Source: Pullichristensenella sp002068815 (GTDB lineage Bacteria; Bacillota; Clostridia; Christensenellales; Aristaeellaceae). Taken from it: DNA of 64,000 bases. The stretch lies in NCBI GenBank assembly GCA_040772885.1, contig JAXGXF010000002.1:62001-126000 (forward strand). The letters are read 5' to 3'. The notes beneath the pieces are model-generated. The model ran no database searches, had not been told where the DNA came from, and worked only from the letters and a program-made list of their open reading frames with translations. This document shows positions 24,932-33,267 of this stretch, in pieces (position 1 is the first letter of the stretch; each line of letters starts with the position of its first letter). The position numbers were made by a program, and so were the translations under genes.

Positions 24932-24961
24932 ATCGGCGACCCGCGCATGCCGGTCGCCGAT
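24932..24961 (-). terminator. Terminator of the Ig-like surface protein gene
   Basis: A 10-bp perfect stem (ATCGGCGACC/GGTCGCCGAT, 10-base loop), then a run of seven T on the minus strand. Confidence 0.85.
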
Positions 24962-24978
24962 GGAAACAGCGGTTCAGG

Positions 24979-25437
24979 TCACCGGGCGCGGCGGAGCTTC
25001 CACAGAAGCGCCAGCCCGGAGAGCGCGAGCGCCGCGAGCGCGAAGCCCACCGGAAGCGACGAATCCCCGGACTTCGGGACCGTCCGGTCGATGACGCGCG
25101 CCGCGATGTCCATACTCAGAAGCATCCTTCCGTCCTCGCCGAACGCGTCGAGCCGGTACACGCCCGCATCCTCCACCTGGGCGTCGACGATGTTGTACAC
25201 GCGCTGGTTCGCGCCCTGGATCATCTGGTCGTTAAAGTACCACTGGTAGCTCGCGGGTGAAACGCCTTCGACGTTGACCTCCATCGACAGGTCCTCGCCG
25301 ACGCTGACCACGGCGTCCTGCGTCATCCTCGAGACGCGCATGACCACCGTCGTAGAGATGACCCCCTCCGCAATCGCCGAACCGATCAGCAGCAGAAGCA
25401 AAAGCATTGCGGCGACGCATACCGTCCTTCTCTTCAC
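24979..25437 (-). CDS. Ig-like domain surface protein with sortase-like C-terminal signal
   Basis: A 152-residue exported protein: signal peptide (MKRRTVCVAAMLLLLLLIGSAIA), then an immunoglobulin-like domain (about residues 45-112) with SYQWYFNDQMI and VEDAGVYRLDAFG, the usual W and DxGxY strand features. The C-terminus has VPKSG (about residue 119), a hydrophobic stretch (LPVGFALAALALSGLALLW) and a basic tail (KLRRAR). This is the layout of a cell-wall sorting signal, with VPKSG instead of LPKTG. No sortase gene is in the window. The gene has its own promoter and terminator. A plain C-terminal membrane anchor is the alternative. Confidence 0.7.
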   Translation of the reverse strand: MKRRTVCVAAMLLLLLLIGSAIAEGVISTTVVMRVSRMTQDAVVSVGEDLSMEVNVEGVSPASYQWYFNDQMIQGANQRVYNIVDAQVEDAGVYRLDAFGEDGRMLLSMDIAARVIDRTVPKSGDSSLPVGFALAALALSGLALLWKLRRAR

Positions 25438-25486
25438 GCACGTCTACTCCTTCCACGGATGCCTGCGGCACCCGCATCCTGCACAT

Positions 25487-25515
25487 ATTGTATACCAGAT
25501 GCGCGAAAAATTCAA
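25487..25515 (-). promoter_or_regulatory. Promoter of the Ig-like surface protein gene
   Basis: On the minus strand TTGAAT, a 17-base spacer and TACAAT, about 50 bases before the ATG. Confidence 0.65.
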
Positions 25516-25635
25516 CTACCAATCGCCATTTTGAATGGATTCGACAACAATAAGTAATTATTTCGAAACTTTGATAATATTATTACAATATATATTCCTG
25601 TTCTGTAATAATTATTCCCCAAAATCCGACAGTGC

Positions 25636-25665
25636 TTTACAGGCGGTGCCTGGAAATGCTATAAT
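25636..25665 (+). promoter_or_regulatory. Promoter of the large GT-C-like membrane protein gene
   Basis: TTTACA, an 18-base spacer and TATAAT with extended -10 (TGCTATAAT). The upstream 25520-25620 stretch is very AT-rich, possibly an UP-type element. Nothing else was seen in the 261-base gap. Confidence 0.6.
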
Positions 25666-25698
25666 CCGGACGGGAAACTGCAAAACGGCGGAGGTTTT

Positions 25699-27612
25699 AT
25701 GGGCGGACTGCTTCTTTTGCTGGGCTTCGAGGCCGCGGGCTTCGCGGCGGCGGACGCGCTGTTTCCGCGCAGAAGCCGCCTGGTCCGGCTGTGGCTCGGG
25801 CTGACGGCGGGGCTTTTGATGATGATGTGGTTCCCGTCGCTGTTTGCCTACGCGCTCCGCTTCACGCCGGTCGCGCAGCTTCTCGCGCTCGCGCTCGCGT
25901 TTCTGCTGGCGGCGCTGGCCAGGCTGTTCCCCGCGGAAAGGCGCGCGCTGTCCCGGCCCGCGGAGCCGTTCTGCGGCGACATGCCCGCGTGGCTGCCGCT
26001 CGCGCTCGCCGCGCCGCTTTTCATGCTGTCCATCTACCTTCAGTACACGCACGTGCTCCGAAACGTCGGCGGCGCGCTGAACGTCGGCCAGTCGACCTAC
26101 GGAGACCTCCCGCTGCACCTTGGCATCGCGACGGGGCTGCAGGGAAGCGCCTATCCGCCGAAATACACGCTGATCCAAAACGCGCTGCTCGGCTATCCGT
26201 TCCTGATGGACGCGCTGTCGGCCTCGATGCTGTCGCTCGGGAGCACGCTGCAGGCGGCGTTCGTCGCGCCCGGGAGCCTGATGATGGGGCTCGTGTACCT
26301 CGGATTCGTGCTGCTTTCGTGGGAGCTGACGCGCTCGAAGGCGGCGGTCGTCGTCTCGTTTCTGCTGATGTTCTTAAACGGCGGCCTCGGCTTCTTTTAC
26401 GTGCTGGACGGCGTGTTCCGGGACAGCACGCTGTTCAAGAGCGTGTTCACCGGCTTCTACGACGCTCCGGCGAACATGGTCGAGCACAACGTGCGCTGGG
26501 TCAACGTGATCTGCGACATGATGGTCCCCCAGAGGACGCTGCTCGCGGGCTGGGCGATGGTCATCCCGGCGCTCTATCTGCTTGTCCGCGCGATGCGGGA
26601 GAGGGCGAGGCGGCTGTTCGTCGCGCTCGGCGTGCTCGCGGGCGCGATGCCGATGATCCACACGCACTCGTTCCTCGCGCTCGCGCTGATCTCGGCCGGG
26701 TGCCTCGTCTACCAGCTGATTCACACCGAGGACCGCGGCAGGGTGCTCGCCGATTTCGGCGTCTACGCCGGCATCGCGGCCGCGCTCGCCGTCCCGCAGC
26801 TTATCACGTGGTCGGTGCCGCAGACGGTCGGCGGGGGCTCGCTCTCGTTCCGGTTCAACTGGGTGAACTTCGACGCGGGCGCAGGCAGGCTGATCGACGG
26901 CTACTTCTGGTTCTGGATCAAGAACGTAGGCCCCGTGTACCTCCTGATGGTCCCGGCGGCGCTCGCGCAGAAGCGGCTCGGGCGCAGCCTCGCGCTCGGC
27001 GCGCTGTTTGTGTACGTCACGGCGGAGCTCATACAGTTCCAGCCGAACGAGTACGACAACAACAAGCTGTTCTACGTCGCGTTTCTTTTGATGCTGCCGC
27101 CGGTCGGGCACTACCTCGCGGACATCTGGCACAGACTCCAGGGCGTCCGCGGGCGCGCTCTGCTCGCGGCGGCGTTTCTCGCGGTTTCGCTGACCTCGGG
27201 CGCGCTGTCGATCACGCGCGAGGTCGTCTCGGACTACCAGCTCTTCTCCGCCGAGGAAGCCGAGGCCGCGGAGTTCGTCCGCGACGAATTGCCCGCGGAT
27301 TCCGTCTTCCTGACCGGCAGCCAGCACAACAACTTCATCGCGGCGCTCGCCGGGCGGCAGATCGTCTGCGGCACCGCGAGCTACCTGTATTTCCACGGCA
27401 TCGACTACGCGAGGGCGTACGAGGACGCAAAGCAGATGCTCGAGTCGCCCGCGGATTCCTTGGAATTGTTCGAAGCGTACTCCGTAGACTACGTCGTCGT
27501 CGGCAGCGGCGAGCGGTACAACTACATGGTCGACGAAATGTACTTTTCCCAGAACTTCGAGACCGTGTTCTCGGGGCCGACGGTGAAGGTGTATCAACTC
27601 CCCCAGAAATAA
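25699..27612 (+). CDS. Polytopic membrane protein, probable GT-C-type glycosyltransferase-like
   Basis: A 637-residue protein with about 11-13 hydrophobic segments in the first 510 residues and a soluble C-terminal domain (about 520-637). The first extracellular loop contains STYGDLPLHLGIATGLQG, with the Asp-containing acidic motif expected near the catalytic site of lipid-sugar-dependent GT-C enzymes. The loop PANMVEHNVRWVNVICDMMVPQRTLL and MIHTHSFLALAL also suggest such a fold. The C-terminal part (FLTGSQHNNFIAALAGRQIVCGTASYLYFHG, VDYVVVGSGERYNY) is like the soluble tail of uncharacterised membrane glycosyltransferase-like proteins. Donor and acceptor are unknown. GGAGG lies four bases before the ATG. 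A MarR regulator gene follows. Confidence 0.65.
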   Translation: MGGLLLLLGFEAAGFAAADALFPRRSRLVRLWLGLTAGLLMMMWFPSLFAYALRFTPVAQLLALALAFLLAALARLFPAERRALSRPAEPFCGDMPAWLPLALAAPLFMLSIYLQYTHVLRNVGGALNVGQSTYGDLPLHLGIATGLQGSAYPPKYTLIQNALLGYPFLMDALSASMLSLGSTLQAAFVAPGSLMMGLVYLGFVLLSWELTRSKAAVVVSFLLMFLNGGLGFFYVLDGVFRDSTLFKSVFTGFYDAPANMVEHNVRWVNVICDMMVPQRTLLAGWAMVIPALYLLVRAMRERARRLFVALGVLAGAMPMIHTHSFLALALISAGCLVYQLIHTEDRGRVLADFGVYAGIAAALAVPQLITWSVPQTVGGGSLSFRFNWVNFDAGAGRLIDGYFWFWIKNVGPVYLLMVPAALAQKRLGRSLALGALFVYVTAELIQFQPNEYDNNKLFYVAFLLMLPPVGHYLADIWHRLQGVRGRALLAAAFLAVSLTSGALSITREVVSDYQLFSAEEAEAAEFVRDELPADSVFLTGSQHNNFIAALAGRQIVCGTASYLYFHGIDYARAYEDAKQMLESPADSLELFEAYSVDYVVVGSGERYNYMVDEMYFSQNFETVFSGPTVKVYQLPQK

Positions 27613-27625
27613 CCGGCTTCCCCCC

Positions 27626-27654
27626 TTGCGTTTCGCGCGCGATCGGACTACAAT
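27626..27654 (+). promoter_or_regulatory. Promoter of the MarR regulator gene
   Basis: TTGCGT, a 17-base spacer and TACAAT, about 50 bases before the ATG. Confidence 0.55.
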
Positions 27655-27703
27655 AGACCATATTCTTGAGCGCCGGCGGGGTCGCGCTTTCGGAGGGGTT
27701 TGC

Positions 27704-28153
27704 ATGGAGGCGGGCGACCAGAAACTCGGGAACCTGTACGATCTGCTGTTTTGCGCGTGGCCGCTGTTGAAGCACAGGCTGCTGCCGACCGGCGCGGAGC
27801 AGGCCGAGTTCGGCATGCCGCTCTCGCACATCGAGGTGCTGGCGATGCTCGACCGCGAGGGCTCGCTGTCCGTCTCGCAGATTTCGAGGAACTTCGGCAT
27901 CGCGAAGCCGAACATCACGCCGATGGTCGACCACCTGATCGAGGAGGGGCTCGTCATGCGCGAGCGCAACAGCCAGGACCGCCGCGTCGTCAACGTCGTC
28001 ATCTGCGACGAGGGCAGGGCACGGCTCAGGCGGATCTACCGCCGCCTGTGCGACCGCGTGTTCTCGTGGGCGCGCACGCTTTCGGACGAGGAGCTCAGCG
28101 AGTTTCAGGGGGCGCTCAGGACGATCGTCCGGATACTCGGCGCGGAAAAATGA
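27704..28153 (+). CDS. MarR family transcriptional regulator
   Basis: A 149-residue regulator. The winged helix is visible as LSHIEVLAMLDREGSLSVSQISRNFGIAKPNITPMVDHLIEEGLVMRERNSQDRRVVNVVICDEG (split here as ordinary MarR elements: HTH about residues 55-80, wing about 88-105). These proteins bind DNA as dimers and usually respond to small molecules. GGAGGGG five bases upstream supports the ATG at 27704; a longer upstream frame overlaps the promoter. Target genes are not evident; the flanking envelope genes are candidates. Confidence 0.9.
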   Translation: MEAGDQKLGNLYDLLFCAWPLLKHRLLPTGAEQAEFGMPLSHIEVLAMLDREGSLSVSQISRNFGIAKPNITPMVDHLIEEGLVMRERNSQDRRVVNVVICDEGRARLRRIYRRLCDRVFSWARTLSDEELSEFQGALRTIVRILGAEK

Positions 28154-28212
28154 ACCATTCCTGCGCGGGGAGCGTCTTATAGTAGGCATTCATAAAACCG
28201 GAGGTAACCCAC

Positions 28213-30048
28213 ATGCGAAACAGAGCCGCCCTGTTGATTCTCGCCGCAGCACTCATGCTTCCGGCGATGCTGCTTGGCGGATGCACGGCGACGGACGAGA
28301 CCGTCGACAAGGAGCCCGACCTGTCCGTCCACATCGTCGTCCCCTACGCGACGACGACGCCCGCGCCGGAGGCGACCGGGCCCGCGAGCCCGCTCAAGAT
28401 CACCGACGGCAAGGTCGAGGTTCTCGATCCCGCCTGGATCGAAAAGGACTTCATCTCGATCGAGCAGGAGAAGATCGAGGCGCAGTATACGCAGCTTCGG
28501 CTCGGCGACACCGGCGAGGGGGTGCAGAACCTGCAGGCGCGCCTCAAGGAGCTCAAGTACTTCGAGGGCGAGGTGTCCGGCGTGTTCGACCCGGCGACCG
28601 AGGACGCGGTCGAGCGGTTCGAGCTGACCTACGGAACGATGCAGACCGGCATCGCGACCGGGAAGCTGCAGACGCTCCTCTACAACTCGACCGCGCCGGA
28701 GTACGGCTCCGAGGCCTACAACCGCTCGAAGTCCGCGTATTACGAGACCTTGCAGCGCGGCGACGTCGGAAGCGGCGTATTGGCGCTGCAGGATAGGCTG
28801 CAGGAGCTCGGCTACCCGATCGGCAACCTCACCGGGCAGTATGACGACGAGACCGCGGCCGCCGTCAGCCTCTTCTACGAGGAGTACGGCTTCAAGCCGA
28901 ACGAGGTCGCCGTCGTGGAACTGCAGAAGGAGCTCTATTCCGAGAACGCGCGCAGGTACTCGGGCTCCGTGCAGGCGCCCGCGACGACCGGGGGTGCGCA
29001 GGGCGAGTCGGCCGTGCTCTCCGAGGGCAACATCGGCACGCTCGTCGAGCAGCTGCAGGCGCGGCTGATCGAGCTGAAGTACATGGAGGGCACCCCCTCC
29101 GGGACGTTCGACTTGGAGACCGCGGAGGCCGTCAAGCAGTTCCAGCGCGCGCTCGGCCTCGAGGAGACCGGCGCGGTGACGGAGACGCTGCAGACGCAGC
29201 TGTTCTCGTTCGACGCCCCGGCCTACGGAAGCGCCGCGGCGCAGGCAATCCGGCAGGGCGGCTACGCGCTTTTGCAGGAGGGCGACAATTCCGACGCGGT
29301 GCGCGCGCTGCAGACGAGGCTCGTCGAGCTCGGCTACGCGAACGGCACGCCGAACGGAAAGTACGAGAAGAACACGATCTCCGCGGTCAAGCTGTTCCAG
29401 AGGACCGCGAACCTCGAGGAGACCGGCGTCGCGACGGCGGCGCTGCAGGCGCTGCTCTTTGCCGACGACGCGCCGCGCTACCAGAACGCGAGCGCGAATG
29501 AGGGCGCGACCGCCGCGGACAACGCGGACCGGTACTACCCGTACGACATCGAGATCGTCGAGCTCACCGAGGGCTCGGAGGGCGAGCTCGTGACGTATCT
29601 GCAGACGCGTCTCGCCGAACTCGGCTTCTTCGAGGGCGACGTCGACGGCAACTACGGCAGCCGGACGGAGTCCGCCGTCAAGAAGTTCCAGAAGGCGCTC
29701 GGCATCAAGCAGACGGGCGACGCGAGCGTGACGCTCCAGCAGCACCTGTATTCGGACGCCGCGCCGAAGTCCAGCGTGTCGTTTTTCAAGGAGGCGCAGA
29801 AGTTCGAGACGCTCGCGCCCGGCGACTCCTCGAAGTCCGTCGAAAAGCTGCAGAGGCAGCTGTGGGAGCTCGGCTACCTCGACAAGGCGGACGTCGACGG
29901 GAGCGTCGGGACCTACAACGAGGCGACCGAGGCGTCCGTCGCCCAGGCGCAGCGCGCGATGGGCTACGTCGACGCGGACGGCGTCGCGAACCCCGAGTTC
30001 CAGGCGTTCCTGTTCTCGAAGTACTGCACCATCATCAAGAAGAGTTGA
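28213..30048 (+). CDS. Lipoprotein with six peptidoglycan-binding (PG_binding_1) repeats
   Basis: A 611-residue exported lipoprotein. The signal peptide ends in the lipobox LLGGC (Cys near residue 21), followed by a short Thr/Pro linker. Six PG_binding_1-like repeats follow at about 90-residue spacing (roughly residues 95-155, 180-240, 270-330, 355-415, 455-515 and 540-605). Each has the pattern GDxGxxVxxLQxRLxELGY, then G, then TxxAVxxFQ, and ends LQxxLF/LY. No catalytic domain is present, so it is probably a cell-wall attachment or scaffold protein. GGAGG sits upstream of the ATG. Unlike most family members, the repeats make up nearly the whole protein. Confidence 0.88.
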   Translation: MRNRAALLILAAALMLPAMLLGGCTATDETVDKEPDLSVHIVVPYATTTPAPEATGPASPLKITDGKVEVLDPAWIEKDFISIEQEKIEAQYTQLRLGDTGEGVQNLQARLKELKYFEGEVSGVFDPATEDAVERFELTYGTMQTGIATGKLQTLLYNSTAPEYGSEAYNRSKSAYYETLQRGDVGSGVLALQDRLQELGYPIGNLTGQYDDETAAAVSLFYEEYGFKPNEVAVVELQKELYSENARRYSGSVQAPATTGGAQGESAVLSEGNIGTLVEQLQARLIELKYMEGTPSGTFDLETAEAVKQFQRALGLEETGAVTETLQTQLFSFDAPAYGSAAAQAIRQGGYALLQEGDNSDAVRALQTRLVELGYANGTPNGKYEKNTISAVKLFQRTANLEETGVATAALQALLFADDAPRYQNASANEGATAADNADRYYPYDIEIVELTEGSEGELVTYLQTRLAELGFFEGDVDGNYGSRTESAVKKFQKALGIKQTGDASVTLQQHLYSDAAPKSSVSFFKEAQKFETLAPGDSSKSVEKLQRQLWELGYLDKADVDGSVGTYNEATEASVAQAQRAMGYVDADGVANPEFQAFLFSKYCTIIKKS

Positions 30049-30104
30049 GTTTGTGAAAAAAGCGCGCGAATTTCGACAAAGTCTCGAAACTTCGCCCGCG
30101 GCGT

Positions 30105-30133
30105 TTGACGTAGATGCGGCGGCGGTGTATAAT
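30105..30133 (+). promoter_or_regulatory. Promoter of the small two-helix membrane protein gene
   Basis: TTGACG, a 17-base spacer and TATAAT, about 55 bases before the ATG. Confidence 0.7.
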
Positions 30134-30188
30134 GCGGGAGTATCATACGATTCACAGAAGCAAAATCGTCCCGGAAGGAGCGCCGCAA

Positions 30189-30479
30189 ATGAACCACGAG
30201 CGTAATAAGCCCCGCAAGCGCGTTTCCGTATGGAATTGGATGGGAACGCTGATCCTTCTTTCGATCCCCGGCGTGAACATCGTCGTGCTTTTCCTGTTTG
30301 CGTTTCTGGCGAAGTCCCAGTCCAAGCGCAATTTCGCGATCGCGGCGCTGATACTCCTGCTGATCGCGGTGATCCTCACCTTCGCGGCGTTCCTGGTCTT
30401 CCCGGCGGAGCTCCGCTCGCTTGCCGACTGGCTCCGGGCGCAGGCGAACCCCGCGGTGATCGCGCCCCTTCCCTCGTAA
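30189..30479 (+). CDS. Small membrane protein with two transmembrane helices
   Basis: A 96-residue protein. A basic N-terminus (MNHERNKPRKRVSVWNWMG) leads into two hydrophobic helices (about residues 20-42 and 50-75) separated by the basic loop AKSQSKRNFA, with a short C-terminal tail. AAGGAG eight bases upstream fixes the start. It has a good promoter and a strong terminator of its own. I do not recognise a family with a known role. Confidence 0.7.
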   Translation: MNHERNKPRKRVSVWNWMGTLILLSIPGVNIVVLFLFAFLAKSQSKRNFAIAALILLLIAVILTFAAFLVFPAELRSLADWLRAQANPAVIAPLPS

Positions 30480-30485
30480 CCCTGC

Positions 30486-30511
30486 AAAAAAGAGCCTCAG
30501 GGCTCTTTTTT
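30486..30511. terminator. Bidirectional terminator
   Basis: Stem AAAAAAGAGCC/GGCTCTTTTTT with a 4-base loop. It has A and T runs on both sides and so can end both the plus-strand small membrane gene and the convergent plsC transcript. Confidence 0.9.
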
Positions 30512-30520
30512 TGCGGGCAA

Positions 30521-31099
30521 TTACTTCAATTTCCAGATCGCTTCCTCGATGCGCGCGGTCGCCTGGCTAAGCGCCTCGCGGTCGAACTTGCGGCCGAGGT
30601 CCGAGAGGCCGACCGGCTTCCCGAGCACGACGCGCGTCCTCTTGAACAGCCGGTACGGGCCGTCTATGTAGGCCGGCACGACGCTCTTTCCCGAGCGCAG
30701 CGCGATCAGGGCGACGCCGGTCTCCATGTGCGTGCGGTCGTTCTCGCGGCTGCGCGTGCCCTGCGGGAAGATGCCGAGCGCGTGGCCGTCGGAGAGTATC
30801 TTGATCGACTGGCGGATCGCCCCGAGGTCCGTCTCGCCGCGGCGGACCGGAAACGCGCCGATTCCGGAGAAGAACTTCGCCGAGAGCGGCTTTTGGAACA
30901 GCTCCGCCTTCGCGAGAAACCGCAGCCGCCGCCCGTGGCAGGCCGCCGCGAGCGCGAACGGGTCGAGCGCGTGCACGTGGTTCGCGCACAGCACGAACCC
31001 GCCCTCCTTCGGGATGTTCTCCGCGCCGGATACGCGAAGCGGATACAGAAGCCAGAAAAACGCGCGCGCGACCGGAAGCAGGAAGTCGTAGAACCACAT
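30521..31099 (-). CDS. plsC: 1-acyl-sn-glycerol-3-phosphate acyltransferase
   Basis: A 192-residue PlsC-type acyltransferase. Motif I is NHVHALD (catalytic NHxxxxD, about residue 41), motif II lies around FPVRRGETD, motif III is FPQGTRSREND (about 110), and motif IV is VVPAYIDGP. It acylates lysophosphatidate to phosphatidate at the membrane. GGGGG seven bases upstream favours the ATG at 31099; a GTG at 31105 overlapping the cmk stop is possible. cmk–plsC order is common in Clostridia. Confidence 0.92.
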   Translation of the reverse strand: MWFYDFLLPVARAFFWLLYPLRVSGAENIPKEGGFVLCANHVHALDPFALAAACHGRRLRFLAKAELFQKPLSAKFFSGIGAFPVRRGETDLGAIRQSIKILSDGHALGIFPQGTRSRENDRTHMETGVALIALRSGKSVVPAYIDGPYRLFKRTRVVLGKPVGLSDLGRKFDREALSQATARIEEAIWKLK

Positions 31100-31101
31100 G
31101 C

Positions 31102-31788
31102 TCACGCCCCCTCCCCGATCGCCGTCTCCGCGAGCCGGACGATCCTGTCGGCCACTTCCCTGAGCGTCATCTCCGAGCAGTCGAGCTCGACCGCGTCCTC
31201 GGCCCGGCGAAGCGGCGAGGCCGCGCGCTTCGTGTCCGTCTCGTCGCGCCGCCTCAATTCCTCGAGCACCTTCTCATACGGCTCATCCATGCCCTTTTCG
31301 AGCAACTCCTGGTGCCGCCTGCGGGCGCGCACCTCCATCGACGCGGTCAAAAACACCTTCAGCGTCGCGTTCGGCAGCACGTCGGTGCCTATGTCGCGGC
31401 CGTCCATGACGACCGCCCGGCCGCGCGCGATCTCCCGCTGCAGCTGGACCATGCGCCTGCGCACCTCCGGCACCGTCGAGACCGCCGACGCCGCGAGCGA
31501 CGCCTCGGCCGTGCGGATCGCGTCCGACACGTCCTCGCCTCCGAGGTACACGCGCTGCCGCCCGTCGCGGCCGTAGCGCACGTCGACCTCGGCGCGCGCG
31601 CAGTTTTCGGCGATCGCGTCCCGGTCGGCAAGCGGCACGCCGTTCCTGAGCATGAACAGCCCGACCGCGCGGTACATCGCGCCCGTGTCGAGGTACGTCG
31701 CGTTCAGCCGCTCCGAGACGGCCTTCGCGACGGTCGACTTGCCCGCACCCGACGGGCCGTCGATCGCGATCGAAAACACGCGCGGCAT
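31102..31788 (-). CDS. cmk: Cytidylate kinase
   Basis: A 228-residue kinase with the P-loop GPSGAGKST (about residue 11), LDTGAMYRAVGL (substrate-binding), the VVMDGRDIGTDVLPNATLKVFLTAS block (about 125-150) and RRDETDTKRAASPLRRAEDAVELD near the end. It phosphorylates CMP and dCMP. It starts one base after the pepV stop and its own stop overlaps or abuts the plsC start. Confidence 0.96.
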   Translation of the reverse strand: MPRVFSIAIDGPSGAGKSTVAKAVSERLNATYLDTGAMYRAVGLFMLRNGVPLADRDAIAENCARAEVDVRYGRDGRQRVYLGGEDVSDAIRTAEASLAASAVSTVPEVRRRMVQLQREIARGRAVVMDGRDIGTDVLPNATLKVFLTASMEVRARRRHQELLEKGMDEPYEKVLEELRRRDETDTKRAASPLRRAEDAVELDCSEMTLREVADRIVRLAETAIGEGA

Positions 31789-31789
31789 C

Positions 31790-33205
31790 TCAGCTCTCCC
31801 GCCCCGCGAGGTCCGCGATTGCGTGCGCCATGATGCGGATGCTGAGCATCATCTTCTCCAGCGAAAAGTTCTCGTCCGGCATGTGGCAGGTGTCGATATC
31901 GCCCGGGAAGCTCGGGCCGAACGCGACGGTGTCGGGCATGCAGCGCGAGTACGTGCCGCCGCCGATCGCGAACGCGTAGCCCTTCTTGCCGGTCACGTCG
32001 CTGTACGCCTTGATCAGCCCCCTGACGAGCCGGTGGTCGGCCGGCACGTGGTGCGGCGCGTGGCCGTAGAGCCGCGTGATCGCGACCCGGGCCTGCGACA
32101 TGGCCATTGCGATCTGCCCGCAGAGCTTCTCCTCGGACGCCGAGAGCGGATAGCGGATGTCCAATTGCGCGGTCAGGTGACTGCCGTCGTAGCGCAAAAT
32201 GCCCAGGTTGCACGTGAGCTTCCCGGACAGCTCGTCCTCGATCGCGATGCCGAGCTCCTTGCCGTCGCCGGAGAGCCCGATCAAGTCCGCGAGCGCCGCA
32301 ATCGCGTCCCTGCTGCCGCCGCCCGCGCCGAGCTCCTTCAAGGCGATCAAGAGCATCCCCGCCGCGTTGACGCCCAGGTGCGGCGTCGACGCGTGCGCGG
32401 AGAGCCCCGCGGCCGCGATCTCGGCGAGCCCCGCGGCGATCGGCTCGACCGTCAGCTTGAACCCGCGCGCGCGGTTCAGCGCCTCGAGCGACGCGCGAAT
32501 CTCCTCCGGCGACGCGCCGTTCGTGCCGACAACGGCCTTCGCAAAGCCCGGCACGACGTTCGGGCGCTCGCCGGCCGTCATCGAGTGCACGGGAATCCCC
32601 GCGCCGCCCTCGCCCCCGGTGTTCTTCGAGAGCAATATGCCGATGCCGCCCTTTTCGATGTTGATGACCGGGAACTCCGCGTCCGGCGAGAAGCCGTAGT
32701 CCGGCGGGGTCGTCTGCGCCTTGTAGTGGACCATGTCGGTCATGCCGCTCTCCTCGTCGCAGCCGAGCACGAGCCGGACGGCGTCCCGAAGCTCGATGCC
32801 GGCGTCGCGCACGCAGCGCAGCGCGTACAGTGCGGCCAAAGCCGGGCCCTTGTCGTCGATGACGCCGCGACCGATCAGCTTTCCGTCGCGAAGCGTCAGG
32901 CCGAACGGCTCGGCCGTCCAGCCGTCGCCGGCGGGCACGACGTCGAGGTGGCAGAGTATGCCCATCGTCCTTTCGCCGGCCCCCAGCGTGACGTCGCCCG
33001 CGTAGCCGCCGAAGTCCCGGGTTGCAAACCCGTACCGGCGCGCGTCCGAGAGCGCGAGGTCGAGCATCTTCCGGAGCTCGCGCCCGAACGGCGCGTTTTC
33101 CTCCGGCGCGGCTTTGACCGACGGAACGCCCAGCCACCGGGCGAGGTCCTCCAAAAATTCGTCCCTGCGCGCCTCGATCAGCGCGTCGAGCCTTTCATAA
33201 TTCAT
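31790..33205 (-). CDS. pepV: M20 family dipeptidase (PepV-like)
   Basis: A 471-residue zinc dipeptidase. Metal-site motifs are GILCHLDVVPAGDGW (His and Asp, about residue 85), GRGVIDDKGPALAALYAL (bridging Asp, about 118) and LVLGCDEESGMTD (catalytic Glu-Glu, about 150). HASTPHLGVNAAGM and the final GGGTYSRCMPDTVAFGP with DIDTCHMPDE follow. PepV enzymes cleave a range of dipeptides, often with an N-terminal beta-Ala or D-Ala. AAGGAGG lies 12 bases before the ATG, rather far. A consensus promoter stands immediately upstream, so pepV, cmk and plsC form a unit separable from uvrC. Confidence 0.93.
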   Translation of the reverse strand: MNYERLDALIEARRDEFLEDLARWLGVPSVKAAPEENAPFGRELRKMLDLALSDARRYGFATRDFGGYAGDVTLGAGERTMGILCHLDVVPAGDGWTAEPFGLTLRDGKLIGRGVIDDKGPALAALYALRCVRDAGIELRDAVRLVLGCDEESGMTDMVHYKAQTTPPDYGFSPDAEFPVINIEKGGIGILLSKNTGGEGGAGIPVHSMTAGERPNVVPGFAKAVVGTNGASPEEIRASLEALNRARGFKLTVEPIAAGLAEIAAAGLSAHASTPHLGVNAAGMLLIALKELGAGGGSRDAIAALADLIGLSGDGKELGIAIEDELSGKLTCNLGILRYDGSHLTAQLDIRYPLSASEEKLCGQIAMAMSQARVAITRLYGHAPHHVPADHRLVRGLIKAYSDVTGKKGYAFAIGGGTYSRCMPDTVAFGPSFPGDIDTCHMPDENFSLEKMMLSIRIMAHAIADLAGRES

Positions 33206-33239
33206 AAAAATGAATGCCCTCCTTACTTGTCCCCATCCC

Positions 33240-33267
33240 ATTATAAGGATTCGCAATCCCGTGTCAA
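33240..33267 (-). promoter_or_regulatory. Consensus promoter of pepV–cmk–plsC
   Basis: On the minus strand TTGACA, a 16-base spacer and TATAAT. The -35 overlaps the uvrC stop codon. Confidence 0.82.

Noticed and set aside
30049..30100. Possible terminator after the peptidoglycan-binding lipoprotein gene
   Set aside because: An imperfect stem can be drawn around GCGAA/TTCGC, but it has several mismatches and no T run on the plus strand.
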